NCBI RefSeq assembly: GCF_002954385.1
Contig: NZ_MQVY01000003.1
Location: 199,757 to 263,756, forward strand
DNA: 64,000 nucleotides
DNA from: Tenacibaculum sp. SG-28
Lineage (GTDB): Bacteria > Bacteroidota > Bacteroidia > Flavobacteriales > Flavobacteriaceae
Reading direction: 5' to 3'
Shown: positions 1 through 8,645 of the stretch, one piece after another
Layout: each line of letters starts with the position of its first letter
How positions within the stretch are numbered: position 1 is the first letter of the stretch
The notes under the pieces: generated by a model
Seen by the model: the letters and a program-made list of their open reading frames with translations, nothing else
Told to the model about the DNA's origin: nothing
Database searches by the model: none
Position numbers and translations under genes: made by a program

Positions 1-33
1 AAATCCGCATCTGCTTTTACAAAAGCAGGGCTG

Positions 34-65
34 CAAAGATACTAACTTTTTAATACCCAAAACAA
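34..65 (-). promoter_or_regulatory. Leftward promoter running off the left edge
   Basis: On the minus strand TATCTTTG (34-41) fits the Bacteroidetes -7 consensus TAnnTTTG. A TTG lies 21 bases upstream (63-65). The transcript would enter an 8-base-stem hairpin (11-28) and leave the window, so its gene is not seen. Confidence 0.55.
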
Positions 66-162
66 GCTTTTTAAGTACTTATTTTTTTAAACCCCGATAA
101 CACTCTGCTGTTAATGAACTTCACTACCCTAAAAAACAAACCCGTTTCCCCGTTAGCGGGTG

Positions 163-192
163 CAAACATAGAACCTTTTTTCCGCTTAACAA
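163..192 (-). promoter_or_regulatory. Second leftward promoter
   Basis: On the minus strand TATGTTTG (163-170) is preceded by TTG (190-192) with exactly 19 bases between, a full Bacteroidetes promoter. The transcript starts with a GC-rich stretch holding CCCG repeats (about 139-162) that could fold. It lies about 130 bases upstream of the promoter at 34-65 and reads the same way. I see no open reading frame between 1 and 345; the rest of this stretch is AT-rich. Confidence 0.6.
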
Positions 193-320
193 TGCTCTTT
201 TTTAAATTATTTTTCACGAATTGTATTAAAAGCACATAAGAGTCTTTTTTTCAATATATTAATCCAAAAAAATATGTTACACTGCATATTAAAAACAATA
301 ACTACTTACAACTATAAAAT

Positions 321-361
321 AAAAAAGGGCTGCAATCCTTACAGATGTCATCCCCTTTTTT
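321..361 (-). terminator. fabD terminator
   Basis: The nine bases 321-329 (A6 then GGG) pair with 353-361 around an imperfect inner stem (CTG 330-332 with CAG 342-344). Read on the minus strand, the structure ends in a run of T, just after the fabD stop. Confidence 0.5.
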
Positions 362-381
362 TAATGTTCTAGATATAGGAG

Positions 382-1266
382 TTAAGAAAGTGAAGCTCCT
401 GAAGCAGTCACACTTCTGTCTATCTTGCGCATTAAGCCTTGTAATACTTTTCCTGGCCCTACCTCAACAAACTCTTTTCCTCCATCGGCGACCATGGCTT
501 GAATACATTGGGTCCATTTTACCGGAGCCGTTAACTGTAAGATTAAATTCTTTTTTATCTCTTGTGGATCCGTTACTGCCTTTGCAACCACGTTTTGATA
601 TACCGGGCAAATTGGCGCCTTAAATTCTGTTTCTTCAATAGCTTTGGCTAATTCTTCTCTTGCTGGTTCCATCATTGGAGAGTGAAATGCTCCTCCGACA
701 GGCAATACTAAAGCTCGCTTAGCTCCTTTCTCTTTTAGAGCTTCACACGCTTTTTCTACTGCTTGAATTTCTCCTGATATCACCAATTGCCCCGGACAAT
801 TGTAATTTGCAGCAACGACAACACCTGGAACAGCCGCACAAACCTCTTCTACAACTGCATCTTCCAAACCTAGAACAGCAGCCATGGTTGATTCTTGCAT
901 CTCACACGCTTTCTGCATTGCTTGGGCTCTTTTAGAAACTAAGGTTAGTCCGTCTTCAAATGAGAGACATTGATTGGCAACCAAAGCCGATAGCTCTCCT
1001 AAAGAGTGACCAGCTACCATTTGCGGAGTAAAATCGTCTCCTAAAACTTTTGCCAATATTACAGAGTGTAAAAATATCGCAGGCTGTGTTACTTTGGTTT
1101 GTTTTAACTCCTCTGTTGTTCCTTCAAACATCACATCCGTTATACTAAATCCTAAAATAGAATTTGCTTTTTCAAAAAGTTCTTGAGCAATAGGTGACTT
1201 CTCATAAAGGTCCAAACCCATTCCTGTAAATTGCGCTCCTTGACCTGGAAAAATATACGCTTTCAT
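382..1266 (-). CDS. fabD: Malonyl-CoA:ACP transacylase
   Basis: Transfers malonyl from CoA to acyl carrier protein, the entry step of fatty acid elongation in the cytoplasm. The N-terminus MKAYIFPGQGAQ is the family signature. The nucleophile motif GHSLGE follows at about residues 86-91, and the second motif VGGAFHSPMM holds the conserved His of the catalytic pair. About 294 residues is normal length. I start at 1266, because nine in-frame codons upstream add a lysine-rich stretch not seen in the family and overlap the promoter. The gene is transcribed divergently from the queuosine-precursor transporter, with overlapping promoters. Identity is very secure. Confidence 0.96.
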   Translation of the reverse strand: MKAYIFPGQGAQFTGMGLDLYEKSPIAQELFEKANSILGFSITDVMFEGTTEELKQTKVTQPAIFLHSVILAKVLGDDFTPQMVAGHSLGELSALVANQCLSFEDGLTLVSKRAQAMQKACEMQESTMAAVLGLEDAVVEEVCAAVPGVVVAANYNCPGQLVISGEIQAVEKACEALKEKGAKRALVLPVGGAFHSPMMEPAREELAKAIEETEFKAPICPVYQNVVAKAVTDPQEIKKNLILQLTAPVKWTQCIQAMVADGGKEFVEVGPGKVLQGLMRKIDRSVTASGASLS

Positions 1267-1290
1267 TAGTTGTTTTTTTTGTTTCGCTGA

Positions 1291-1298
1291 CAAAAATA
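1291..1298 (-). promoter_or_regulatory. fabD -7 element
   Basis: TATTTTTG on the minus strand matches TAnnTTTG and lies 25 bases from the fabD start codon. No clear TTG lies at -33. That region is occupied by the -7 element of the divergent gene. Confidence 0.5.
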
Positions 1299-1314
1299 CA
1301 ATATTTAAAATTAC

Positions 1315-1322
1315 TATCTTTG
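1315..1322 (+). promoter_or_regulatory. Transporter -7 element
   Basis: TATCTTTG matches the -7 consensus and ends nine bases before the ATG at 1332. It therefore argues against the upstream in-frame TTG at 1320 as start codon and predicts a nearly leaderless message. Confidence 0.55.
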
Positions 1323-1331
1323 GACATATTT

Positions 1332-2042
1332 ATGACAGCAAAACAAAAAATTAAAGCACAACAAATCTACCTCATATTAGCAGCACTTTTCATTGCTTCT
1401 TTGGTAACTTCAAATTTAATATTTCAAAAGTTTTTCTATTGGTACCCTATAGATCTTGCTATTTTTGATGTGAAATTATTCGAAATCTCTGTTGGTTTAC
1501 TGCCGTACCCCTTAACATTTCTTATCACGGATATCTTGTCGGAAATCTATGGTAAAAAGAAAGCTAATCAGGTGGTTATTGCTGGAATTTTCGCCTCTTT
1601 CTTTTCTCTAGGAATAATTTACATTGCAATGGAGGTACCTGCAATAAATTGGTCTCCCGTAAACGACAATACGTTTACTCAAGTTTTTGGTGCCACACCA
1701 CTAGCAGTTTTTGCTTCAATGATGGCCTATCTTTTTGCCCAATTTATAGACATTAGAGTATATCACTTCTGGAAGAAATTCACCAACGGAAAACACCTAT
1801 GGCTCAGGAATAACTTCTCTACCTTTACCTCGCAATTTATAGACACTTTAACGGTACTCCTTCTGCTATGCTCCTTTGAAATAATTGCTTGGGATAAATT
1901 TCTCGGGCTATTGATGAGTGGAGTTTTATTTAAAATAGTAATCGCAGCACTAGACACACCTCTCTTATACGGTTGTGTATACCTTTTCAGAAAAGCTTTT
2001 AACCTTGAAGTTGGAGAGGAATTAGCTACCTTTGATTCTTAA
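1332..2042 (+). CDS. Queuosine precursor transporter, YhhQ/VUT family
   Basis: An inner-membrane protein of about 236 residues with six or so hydrophobic segments. The conserved motif PYPLTFLITDILSEIYG near residues 57-75 is typical of the YhhQ (VUT, QPTR) family, which imports 7-cyano-7-deazaguanine or 7-aminomethyl-7-deazaguanine for queuosine synthesis in tRNA. The FAQFIDIRVYHFWK and later FTSQFIDT segments, with intramembrane Gln-Phe-Ile-Asp, also fit. I start at ATG 1332, since the -7 box covers the alternative TTG 1320. The stop lies 10 bases before the MscS gene, so the two may be cotranscribed. The substrate is inferred from the family. Confidence 0.88.
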   Translation: MTAKQKIKAQQIYLILAALFIASLVTSNLIFQKFFYWYPIDLAIFDVKLFEISVGLLPYPLTFLITDILSEIYGKKKANQVVIAGIFASFFSLGIIYIAMEVPAINWSPVNDNTFTQVFGATPLAVFASMMAYLFAQFIDIRVYHFWKKFTNGKHLWLRNNFSTFTSQFIDTLTVLLLLCSFEIIAWDKFLGLLMSGVLFKIVIAALDTPLLYGCVYLFRKAFNLEVGEELATFDS

Positions 2043-2052
2043 AAGACCAGGT

Positions 2053-3302
2053 ATGAATCGCAATTTTTTTTATAATATTTTTAAAGAGTATTTTTCTTTA
2101 TCGCATGAAAGTTCTGTATATCTCAGCTTGATTGTTAACTTAATTCTCATTTTAATAATTGGTTATATTTTATTTAAAACCTTGCGTTTTTTCAGTAGAA
2201 AATTTTTGCACAGATTAGCTTCTAAAACGCGAACTTCTTTCGACGATCTCTTAATTAAAAACAAAGTATTTTTAAATATCGCAAGAATTGTAATGCTCCT
2301 TATATTTAATATTTCTTTGGAGATACTTTTCGAATACTTTCCAAGAGTCTTGAAATATGCAGAAAAATTACGGCTGTTGTTATTACCGTTTTTATTATAT
2401 GGTTCATTCGATCGGTATTGCGAACCATAAAGGATTACTTGCGAGAGTTTTCTTCTTTTAAAGACAAACCTTTAGAGTCGTACATACAAATTTTTATGGT
2501 GGTATTGTGGATGGTTGGAATTATTGTTTCTTTCTCTATACTTACCGGAAAGTCACTTTTAGGATTGTTTACTGTTCTTGGAGCTTTTTCTGCGGTGCTG
2601 CTTCTAATTTTTAAGGATACCATTTTGGGTTTTGTCGCCAGTATTCAAATATCGATTAATGACACAGTGCGACTTAACGATTGGATTACTATGGAAAAAT
2701 TTGGTGCTGATGGCAATGTAATTGCTATAAATTTAGCATCCGTAATTGTAAAAAACTTTGATAACACCGTAACTAGTATCCCTACCTATTCCTTGATTTC
2801 AGATTCTTTTAAAAATTGGCGAGCAATGAGTAATTCTGGAGGAAGGAGGATTAAACGATCGATATTAATAAAAGGTAATTCTGTTCGTTTTTTAGCCGAT
2901 GAGGAGGTGCAAACTTATAAAAACATCACCGTTTTAAAAGACTATATCGAAAGCGTAACCGAGGAAATTTCCACCTTTAATGTGGCACATAACATAGACA
3001 AAACACTTTTAATTAATGGAAGAAACCTAACCAATCTTGGTCTGTTTAGAAAGTATATTGATCTTTACTTACAGCAGCACCCGGATATCAACCAAAACCT
3101 TTTGGTAATGACAAGGCAACTCGATCCAACTCCAAATGGAATCCCTCTTGAAATATATGCCTTCAGCAAAATAAAAGTTTGGGAACACTACGAACGAATC
3201 ATCTCTGATATTTTTGACCATATATTGGCAAGTACGACTTATTTCGATTTAGAAATTTTCGAAAATCCGTCTAGTAAGGACATTGCCAAGCTCCAAAAAT
3301 AA
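2053..3302 (+). pseudogene. MscS-family mechanosensitive channel, frameshifted
   Basis: Membrane channel of the small-conductance mechanosensitive family, resembling YbdG/YnaI-type members: N-terminal membrane helices, a pore-lining hydrophobic stretch followed by FKDTILGFVASIQI, then the beta domain (NDTVRLNDWITM) and a soluble C-terminus. The gene is split. The first part runs in one frame to about 2365 and the rest continues one frame back. Adding one A to the five-A run at 2363-2367 joins them into a smooth helix ending in FIIWFIRSVLRTIKDYL. Joined length is about 416 residues, normal for YbdG. No classical slippery heptamer is present, so this is a one-base loss, real or a sequencing error. 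The start ATG 2053 is chosen over an upstream TTG. Confidence 0.82.
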
Positions 3303-3328
3303 GGGATTTAAGATTAGATTAATGCATT

Positions 3329-3359
3329 AAAAAAGCTTCCCAAATCAGGAAGCTTTTTT
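3329..3359. terminator. Bidirectional terminator between mscS and prc
   Basis: A 12-base stem, AAAAAAGCTTCC (3329-3340) with its exact complement at 3348-3359 and a 7-base loop, is flanked by T on either strand. It sits between two converging genes. Confidence 0.85.
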
Positions 3360-3378
3360 TAAGTATCTGTACTAATAA

Positions 3379-5499
3379 TTAGTGTTTTACTAGTAAATTA
3401 TTATTTTTCATTTTCAACTCAGAAAGAACATTTAACGCTTCATTCACGTACATATCTTTCTTTAAATTTTTATGCCATGCCAATCTTTTCGACTCTAAGA
3501 CACTGTCTTTTTTAAACAATTCTTGTTCGTACTTAGGGGAAGTGAATTCAGAATTAGATTCAAATTTGAAAATATTAGAGAATTGTTCTCTTTTTGCATC
3601 CTCCATGTCGCTATTTGCTTTGTAAAGATTATAGTTGAGAGAATACACATTTTTATCCTGTCCGTCTTTCAACCATTTTGCGTAATCATTGACTTTCTGA
3701 AATTGGTCATTTTTCAAAACTCGTTGTTTACTATTGTAAATAACGTCCTGAAAATTACTGTAGGAATTTGTGGTTTTATATTTTGCCTGTTGTACTTTAT
3801 CCCATGGCAACGCTCCGTCTAGATCGCGTTCTCCAAAATCCATGTAGCTATATCTTGAAGGCAATGCAATATCGGAATACACCCCTTCTATCTGCGTCGA
3901 TCCTCCATTGATGCGATAAAATTTCTGAATAGTCATTTTTAAGGCACCTAAATCACTAGGATAATTGTCATAAAATCTATTTAGAGGTACTAAATTTTGA
4001 ACGGTTCCTTTGCCGTAGGTTTGTTTCCCTCCAATGATAACCCCTCGCTTGTAATCTTGCATTGCTGCAGCAAAAATTTCTGATGCAGAGGCTGAAAATT
4101 CATTTACCATAACCACCAATGGACCATTCCACTGTATTTTTTCATCGATATCATTCTTTACCAAAGGATCTTCTCCTCTGTATTTCACCTGAACTATAGG
4201 ACCCTTATCAATAAAAAGCCCTCCTATTTCAATGGCTGTTTTAAGTGAACCTCCCCCATTACTTCGTAAATCAACAATCAAGCCACTAACCCCTTCTTCT
4301 TTGAGGGTTTGGATTTCCTTTTCCATATCTTTAGCGGCGTCTCTTCTGCTTGTGTCGTTAAAATCTATATAAAATCTCGGCAAATGAATAATCCCGTATT
4401 TTTTTCCTTTTTTTTCTACTATACTAGACTTCACAAAAGTTTCTTCTAGTTCTACAACATCTCTAATAATCGATATAACTTTAGTCGAACCATCAATTTT
4501 CTTTTTTACAGTAAGCCTAACCTCAGACCCTTTTTTTCCTTTTATAAAAGTAATTGCATCATCCAAACGCATGCCTACAATATCGGTAGGTTCACCGTCA
4601 GCTTGTGCTACTTTTAAAATAATATCTCCAGCCTCAAGATCTCCTTGTTTCCAAGCTGGCCCTCCAGAAATTAATTCAACAATATGGGTATACATCCCTT
4701 TCTTTTGAAGTCTTGCTCCAATACCTTCTAACTTACCAGACATGTCTTGATCAAATCGCGACTTGACTTTTGGAGACATATACGAGGTATGTGGGTCAAA
4801 ACCACTAACTACGCTATTTAAGAAAACAGAGTACCAATCAGAATTCTCTAATTCTTCAATACGAGTATACAAATCATTCATATTTTCTAGAACTTTTGCA
4901 CGAGCATCTTGCTCTAGAACTTCAAAAGATTTCTTTTGGAAAGAAGCATCCTCTTTAGCTTTTTCTTTTTGCTCTAACTCCTCCATATGAATTCTCTCAA
5001 GAATAGAAAATTTTAGATCCTTTCTCCAGTAATCTAATAACTCTTCAGCGTCTTTCGCAAACGGTAGATTGTCATAATCTAAGCTTATACTTTCTTTTTT
5101 CTTGTAATTAAATGGCACTTTCAAAAGCGTTCTATACGCTTCTTTTGAAGATTCTAATTTTTGAAGAAACCTTCCATATACCAATTTATAAAAATCAATG
5201 TTTGTCTCTTTTAATTGGTTATCTATTGTAAACTTATATTGTGAGAATTCCTCTAAGTCTTCTTGTGTAAAATACCTCCTTCTCGGATCTAACGCATTGA
5301 TAAAATCAGTATAAACATGTTCTGAAAAATCATCATCTAACTGCTTTTTCACATAGTGATATCTGCTCAAAATATTATTTAAAACATACACTATTACTTT
5401 ATCCTTTTCTGGATCTGACCCCTCTGATCTAGAATGCGCAAATAAATTGGATACACTTAGTAAAAGGGTTACAATGTAGATACTTAATTTCGTCTTCAT
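3379..5499 (-). CDS. prc: Carboxy-terminal (tail-specific) processing protease, S41A family
   Basis: Periplasmic serine protease of the Prc/CtpA type that cleaves proteins at their C-termini. It has 706 residues: a signal peptide (MKTKLSIYIVTLLLSVSNLFA), a Tsp-type N-terminal domain, a PDZ domain at roughly 255-335 (EGIGARLQKKG, GGPAWKQGDLEAGDII), then the S41 core. The catalytic Ser lies in SASASE (about 468) and the Lys in TYGKGTVQ (about 498). A C-terminal helical region common to Bacteroidetes members follows. It stands alone; a terminator separates it from the MscS gene. No clear TAnnTTTG box is seen upstream. Confidence 0.95.
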   Translation of the reverse strand: MKTKLSIYIVTLLLSVSNLFAHSRSEGSDPEKDKVIVYVLNNILSRYHYVKKQLDDDFSEHVYTDFINALDPRRRYFTQEDLEEFSQYKFTIDNQLKETNIDFYKLVYGRFLQKLESSKEAYRTLLKVPFNYKKKESISLDYDNLPFAKDAEELLDYWRKDLKFSILERIHMEELEQKEKAKEDASFQKKSFEVLEQDARAKVLENMNDLYTRIEELENSDWYSVFLNSVVSGFDPHTSYMSPKVKSRFDQDMSGKLEGIGARLQKKGMYTHIVELISGGPAWKQGDLEAGDIILKVAQADGEPTDIVGMRLDDAITFIKGKKGSEVRLTVKKKIDGSTKVISIIRDVVELEETFVKSSIVEKKGKKYGIIHLPRFYIDFNDTSRRDAAKDMEKEIQTLKEEGVSGLIVDLRSNGGGSLKTAIEIGGLFIDKGPIVQVKYRGEDPLVKNDIDEKIQWNGPLVVMVNEFSASASEIFAAAMQDYKRGVIIGGKQTYGKGTVQNLVPLNRFYDNYPSDLGALKMTIQKFYRINGGSTQIEGVYSDIALPSRYSYMDFGERDLDGALPWDKVQQAKYKTTNSYSNFQDVIYNSKQRVLKNDQFQKVNDYAKWLKDGQDKNVYSLNYNLYKANSDMEDAKREQFSNIFKFESNSEFTSPKYEQELFKKDSVLESKRLAWHKNLKKDMYVNEALNVLSELKMKNNNLLVKH

Positions 5500-5542
5500 A
5501 TATCTTCTGTCGGTTTAACTATACTTATATTACGGTATTGAT

Positions 5543-5557
5543 TTGTTCAATGAACAA
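5543..5557. promoter_or_regulatory. Short inverted repeat upstream of prc
   Basis: TTGTTCAATGAACAA is a palindrome apart from its central base, about 45 bases before the prc start. It could be an operator, but no repressor gene is next to it. Fifteen AT-rich bases can arise by chance. Confidence 0.25.
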
Positions 5558-5608
5558 GATTGAGGTGATATAATTTATGTTTTATAAAAATACAAATTTC
5601 TTTAGGTT

Positions 5609-5696
5609 ATTGCACTAATTTTAAAGTGCAATTTTTACATTCTATTAGAATTTAAATAACATCCAATTTTCATCGGCTAAGCGCTGATTTTTTTTC
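5609..5696 (+). other. Two terminator-like hairpins in the prc-surE gap
   Basis: The 396-base gap 5500-5895 holds no convincing gene. It contains a perfect 8-base stem, ATTGCACT (5609-5616) with AGTGCAAT (5625-5632), followed by T4. A 6-base stem, ATCGGC (5672-5677) with GCTGAT (5683-5688), is followed by T8. Both have the T run on the plus strand, although no plus-strand gene precedes them. Confidence 0.35.
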
Positions 5697-5871
5697 AAAC
5701 GAAAGAATTAAAAACTTCTTTAGATTTACAAAAAAATGCATAGGGATGTCAAAACAAAAACTAGAAAACTTAATATCGCTTGAAGCATAGGTATTTGATT
5801 TACATACAATTTTACGCATAAATAGAGGGATTCTATCTTTAGAAAATGTTAAAAAACTATTCTTTTTGTAT

Positions 5872-5879
5872 TACATTTG
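5872..5879 (+). promoter_or_regulatory. surE -7 element
   Basis: TACATTTG matches TAnnTTTG and ends 17 bases before ATG 5896. It supports that start over the in-frame TTG at 5866. Confidence 0.5.
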
Positions 5880-5895
5880 TTACAAACCAATAACT

Positions 5896-6666
5896 ATGCA
5901 GAAAAAACCTTTAATTTTAGTTACCAACGATGATGGTATTACTGCACCCGGAATTCGAATGCTTATTCAGATAATGAATAAAATTGGAGATGTGGTTGTT
6001 GTAGCCCCAGATAGCCCACAAAGTGGCATGGGACATGCGATTACCGTAAACAATGTTTTACACTGTAATCCTATCACTATCGATGAAGGACCACAAATTG
6101 AATACAGCTGTTCTGGAACACCGGCAGATTGCGTAAAAATGGCAAAAACAGAAATACTCAACAGAACACCTGACCTCTGTGTTTCTGGCATTAATCACGG
6201 CTCGAACTCTTCTATAAGCGTTTTGTATTCTGGAACGATGAGTGCTGCAATAGAGGCTGGTATAGAAGGCATTCCTGCAATAGGTTTTTCCCTGTTAGAC
6301 TTCGATTGGCATGCCGATTTTAGAGCTGCTGAAAGTTTTATTAAAAAAATTGTTTTGAACGTATTGCTAAACGGCTTACCGGAAGGAGTTATTTTAAACG
6401 TAAACATCCCCAAGTTAAAGAAAAACGAAATAAAAGGAATTCGAGTTTGTAGACAAGCCAATGGATTTTGGAAAGAAAACTTTGACAAGCGCAAAAGTCC
6501 GTATGGAAAAGATTACTATTGGTTAACAGGAGAGTTTATTAATAAAGATAACGGACAAGATACCGATATTTGGGCATTAGAGAATGGTTATATATCGATG
6601 GTGCCAGTGCAATTTGACATGACAGCACACCACGCCATACAAAAATTGAATACATGGGATCTATAA
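5896..6666 (+). CDS. surE: 5'-nucleotidase SurE
   Basis: Survival protein E, a metal-dependent phosphatase acting on nucleoside 5'- and 3'-monophosphates. The N-terminal LVTNDDGITAPGI carries the Asp pair that binds the metal. APDSPQSGMGHAIT and VSGINHGSNSS, with the metal-ligand Asn, are family motifs. 256 residues is the usual length. It starts an apparent operon. Its end overlaps the next small membrane gene by 13 bases, and lpxB follows. Confidence 0.96.
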   Translation: MQKKPLILVTNDDGITAPGIRMLIQIMNKIGDVVVVAPDSPQSGMGHAITVNNVLHCNPITIDEGPQIEYSCSGTPADCVKMAKTEILNRTPDLCVSGINHGSNSSISVLYSGTMSAAIEAGIEGIPAIGFSLLDFDWHADFRAAESFIKKIVLNVLLNGLPEGVILNVNIPKLKKNEIKGIRVCRQANGFWKENFDKRKSPYGKDYYWLTGEFINKDNGQDTDIWALENGYISMVPVQFDMTAHHAIQKLNTWDL

Positions 6667-6941
6667 AAAAAGAAATTTTAATTGGAATTGCGGTTTCTCT
6701 ATTCGCAACGGCCTGTGGTTTTTTTCTTTACACGCAATATGTGGTAGAATCGGATCCATCGTTGACCTTGCAAAAGATATTCGAAGGAGGACTTTTGGGA
6801 ACCGTAATTGCGATTGCGGCCATACCCAACCTGTTTGTTTTTTTTGTTTTTTTGAAGAAAAAACAAGATTACCGAGCTAGAGGTGTATTAATTGCTACAA
6901 TTGGCATCGCAATTAGCACGTTTATTTTAAAATTCATTTAA
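6654..6941 (+). CDS. Small two-helix membrane protein of unknown function
   Basis: 95 residues with three hydrophobic stretches: an N-terminal IGIAVSLFATACGFFLYTQY, a central LLGTVIAIAAIPNLFVFFVF and a C-terminal LIATIGIAISTFILKFI. I know no named domain. The ATG at 6654 overlaps the last 13 bases of surE, and lpxB starts 20 bases after it, so the gene is translationally coupled and probably real. A role linked to the envelope or lipid A is only a guess from position. Confidence 0.75.
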   Translation: MGSIKKEILIGIAVSLFATACGFFLYTQYVVESDPSLTLQKIFEGGLLGTVIAIAAIPNLFVFFVFLKKKQDYRARGVLIATIGIAISTFILKFI

Positions 6942-6961
6942 GCGATTTCTCGTATTATACT

Positions 6962-8077
6962 ATGAAATACTATATCCTTGTTGGAGAAGCTTCAGGAGAT
7001 TTACACGGAGCAAACCTAATGAAAGAGTTATTCCGAAAAGACCCGAATGCTGAAATTCGTTTTTGGGGAGGCGACCTAATGAAAAATGTGGGCGGCGATA
7101 TCGTTGTACATTACAAAGAACGTTCTTTTATGGGGTTCATAGAAGTTTTATTTAATCTCAAAAAAATTCTGGGCTATATTTCATTTTGTAAAAAAGATAT
7201 TGAAAGTTTCAAGCCTGATGTTATAATTTTTATTGACAATTCCGGATTTAATCTACGCATCGCAAAGTGGGCAAAAGAGAAGAATTTCAAAACTAACTAT
7301 TATATTTCTCCACAAGTATGGGCCAGTAGGGCAAGCAGGGTGAAAAATATAAAGAGGGATATTGATAGTATGTACGTTATTCTGCCATTTGAAAAAGCTT
7401 TTTATGCCAAATACAACTACCCTGTAACCTTTGTGGGACATCCACTTATCGATGGCATTGCAGGACGAAATCCAATTGACGAGCTAGCTTTTAGACAAAA
7501 ATATGCCCTGGGAAATAAAGAGATTATCGCTTTACTCCCCGGAAGCAGAAAGCAGGAAATTAGCAAAATGTTATCGGTTATGACCTCTGTAGTGGAAGAC
7601 TTTAAAGCCTACCAATTTGTCGTAGCTGGTGCACCAAGTCAAAGCAAAGCTTTTTACGAGTCTTTCATGACCGATACAACTATTAAATTTGTTCCCAACC
7701 AAACCTATGACTTATTGAGTATTTCCCATGCAGCAATTGTGGCCTCCGGAACTGCAACATTAGAAACCGCTCTTTTTAAAGTTCCGCAAGTGGTTTGTTA
7801 TAAAGGAAGCGCAATTTCGTATCAAATAGCAAAACGAATTATCACGCTAGAATACATTTCTTTGGTAAATCTCATTATGAACAATGAGGTGGTTACCGAA
7901 CTCATACAAAATGATTTTACGAAACTGAATTTAAAAAGAGAGCTTCAAAAAATTCTAACTACAGAACATCGAAAGCAAGTATTTTCAGAATACCACGACT
8001 TAGAAGAAAAATTAGGTGGAAAAGGGGCCTCAGAAAAAACTGCGCAATTAATTGTTAAAGGCTTAAAAGAAAACTAA
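6962..8077 (+). CDS. lpxB: Lipid-A-disaccharide synthase
   Basis: Glycosyltransferase (GT19) that joins UDP-2,3-diacylglucosamine and lipid X into the lipid A disaccharide at the inner membrane. The N-terminal YYILVGEASGDLHGANL is diagnostic. FIDNSGFNLRIAKWAK, FVGHPLID, LLPGSRKQEI and ASGTATLETAL occur in the expected order. 371 residues is normal. It follows surE and the small membrane gene, and four bases separate it from the NlpC/P60 lipoprotein. The organism therefore makes lipid A and has an outer membrane. Confidence 0.97.
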   Translation: MKYYILVGEASGDLHGANLMKELFRKDPNAEIRFWGGDLMKNVGGDIVVHYKERSFMGFIEVLFNLKKILGYISFCKKDIESFKPDVIIFIDNSGFNLRIAKWAKEKNFKTNYYISPQVWASRASRVKNIKRDIDSMYVILPFEKAFYAKYNYPVTFVGHPLIDGIAGRNPIDELAFRQKYALGNKEIIALLPGSRKQEISKMLSVMTSVVEDFKAYQFVVAGAPSQSKAFYESFMTDTTIKFVPNQTYDLLSISHAAIVASGTATLETALFKVPQVVCYKGSAISYQIAKRIITLEYISLVNLIMNNEVVTELIQNDFTKLNLKRELQKILTTEHRKQVFSEYHDLEEKLGGKGASEKTAQLIVKGLKEN

Positions 8078-8080
8078 CCA

Positions 8081-8575
8081 ATGTTTAAACGACTTGCCAT
8101 CCTACTTTACATCGTATTTTCGCTTACTTCTTGTGGATCTAGTAAAACAACCAGTTCCTATAACCCAAGAAAAACCAACGAACCAAAAGCTACTGTAGCA
8201 GATAAAATAACCTGGACCGCGGTAAGCTATAAAGGAACTCCCTACCGATACGGAGGCACTACAAAAAAAGGCATGGATTGTTCTGGATTGATCTATACGT
8301 CGTTTAAAGAGAGAAATAGAGATATCCCGAGAACTTCCGGGGAAATGTATAAATATGGAAAACCTATTACTTTAAAAAATGTTCAACGCGGTGATTTATT
8401 ATTTTTTATTACCTCTAAAAAGCGAGGACGAATTAACCACGTTGGCTTAGTTACTTCTATAAAAAACAAAACTGTCTATTTTATACATTCTACAACTTCC
8501 AAAGGAGTTATCGTAAGTAATATGGAGCAACCGTACTGGAAACGAACGTTTGTAAAAGCAAAAAGAGTATTATAG
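8081..8575 (+). CDS. NlpC/P60 family lipoprotein (cell-wall peptidase)
   Basis: 164 residues. A type II signal with lipobox LTSC (Cys at about 18) is followed by a Ser/Thr/Lys linker and a C40 peptidase domain. The catalytic Cys is in MDCSGLIY, the His in INHVGLV, and the third polar residue is the His in VYFIHS. Such enzymes cut gamma-D-glutamyl-diaminopimelate or similar bonds in peptidoglycan, resembling Spr/MepS. It ends the surE-lpxB operon. The exact bond cut is not known from sequence. Confidence 0.9.
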   Translation: MFKRLAILLYIVFSLTSCGSSKTTSSYNPRKTNEPKATVADKITWTAVSYKGTPYRYGGTTKKGMDCSGLIYTSFKERNRDIPRTSGEMYKYGKPITLKNVQRGDLLFFITSKKRGRINHVGLVTSIKNKTVYFIHSTTSKGVIVSNMEQPYWKRTFVKAKRVL

Positions 8576-8645
8576 CCTTAATTTGCCGTTTACAAGAACT
8601 CTTATTTTAAACAAACTAATGGAAGCCTACATGGATTTTGACGAG

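Noticed and set aside
345-623. 92-codon plus-strand frame at the end of fabD
   Set aside because: Lies antisense to the conserved end of fabD and reads as unstructured sequence.
2359-2372. Programmed -1 frameshift in the MscS gene
   Set aside because: The five-A run lacks a slippery heptamer and a downstream stimulatory structure. Similar breaks occur in unrelated genes here.
5670-5819. 49-codon minus-strand frame in the prc-surE gap
   Set aside because: No promoter box and a composition unlike the real proteins. It crosses the hairpin at 5672-5688.
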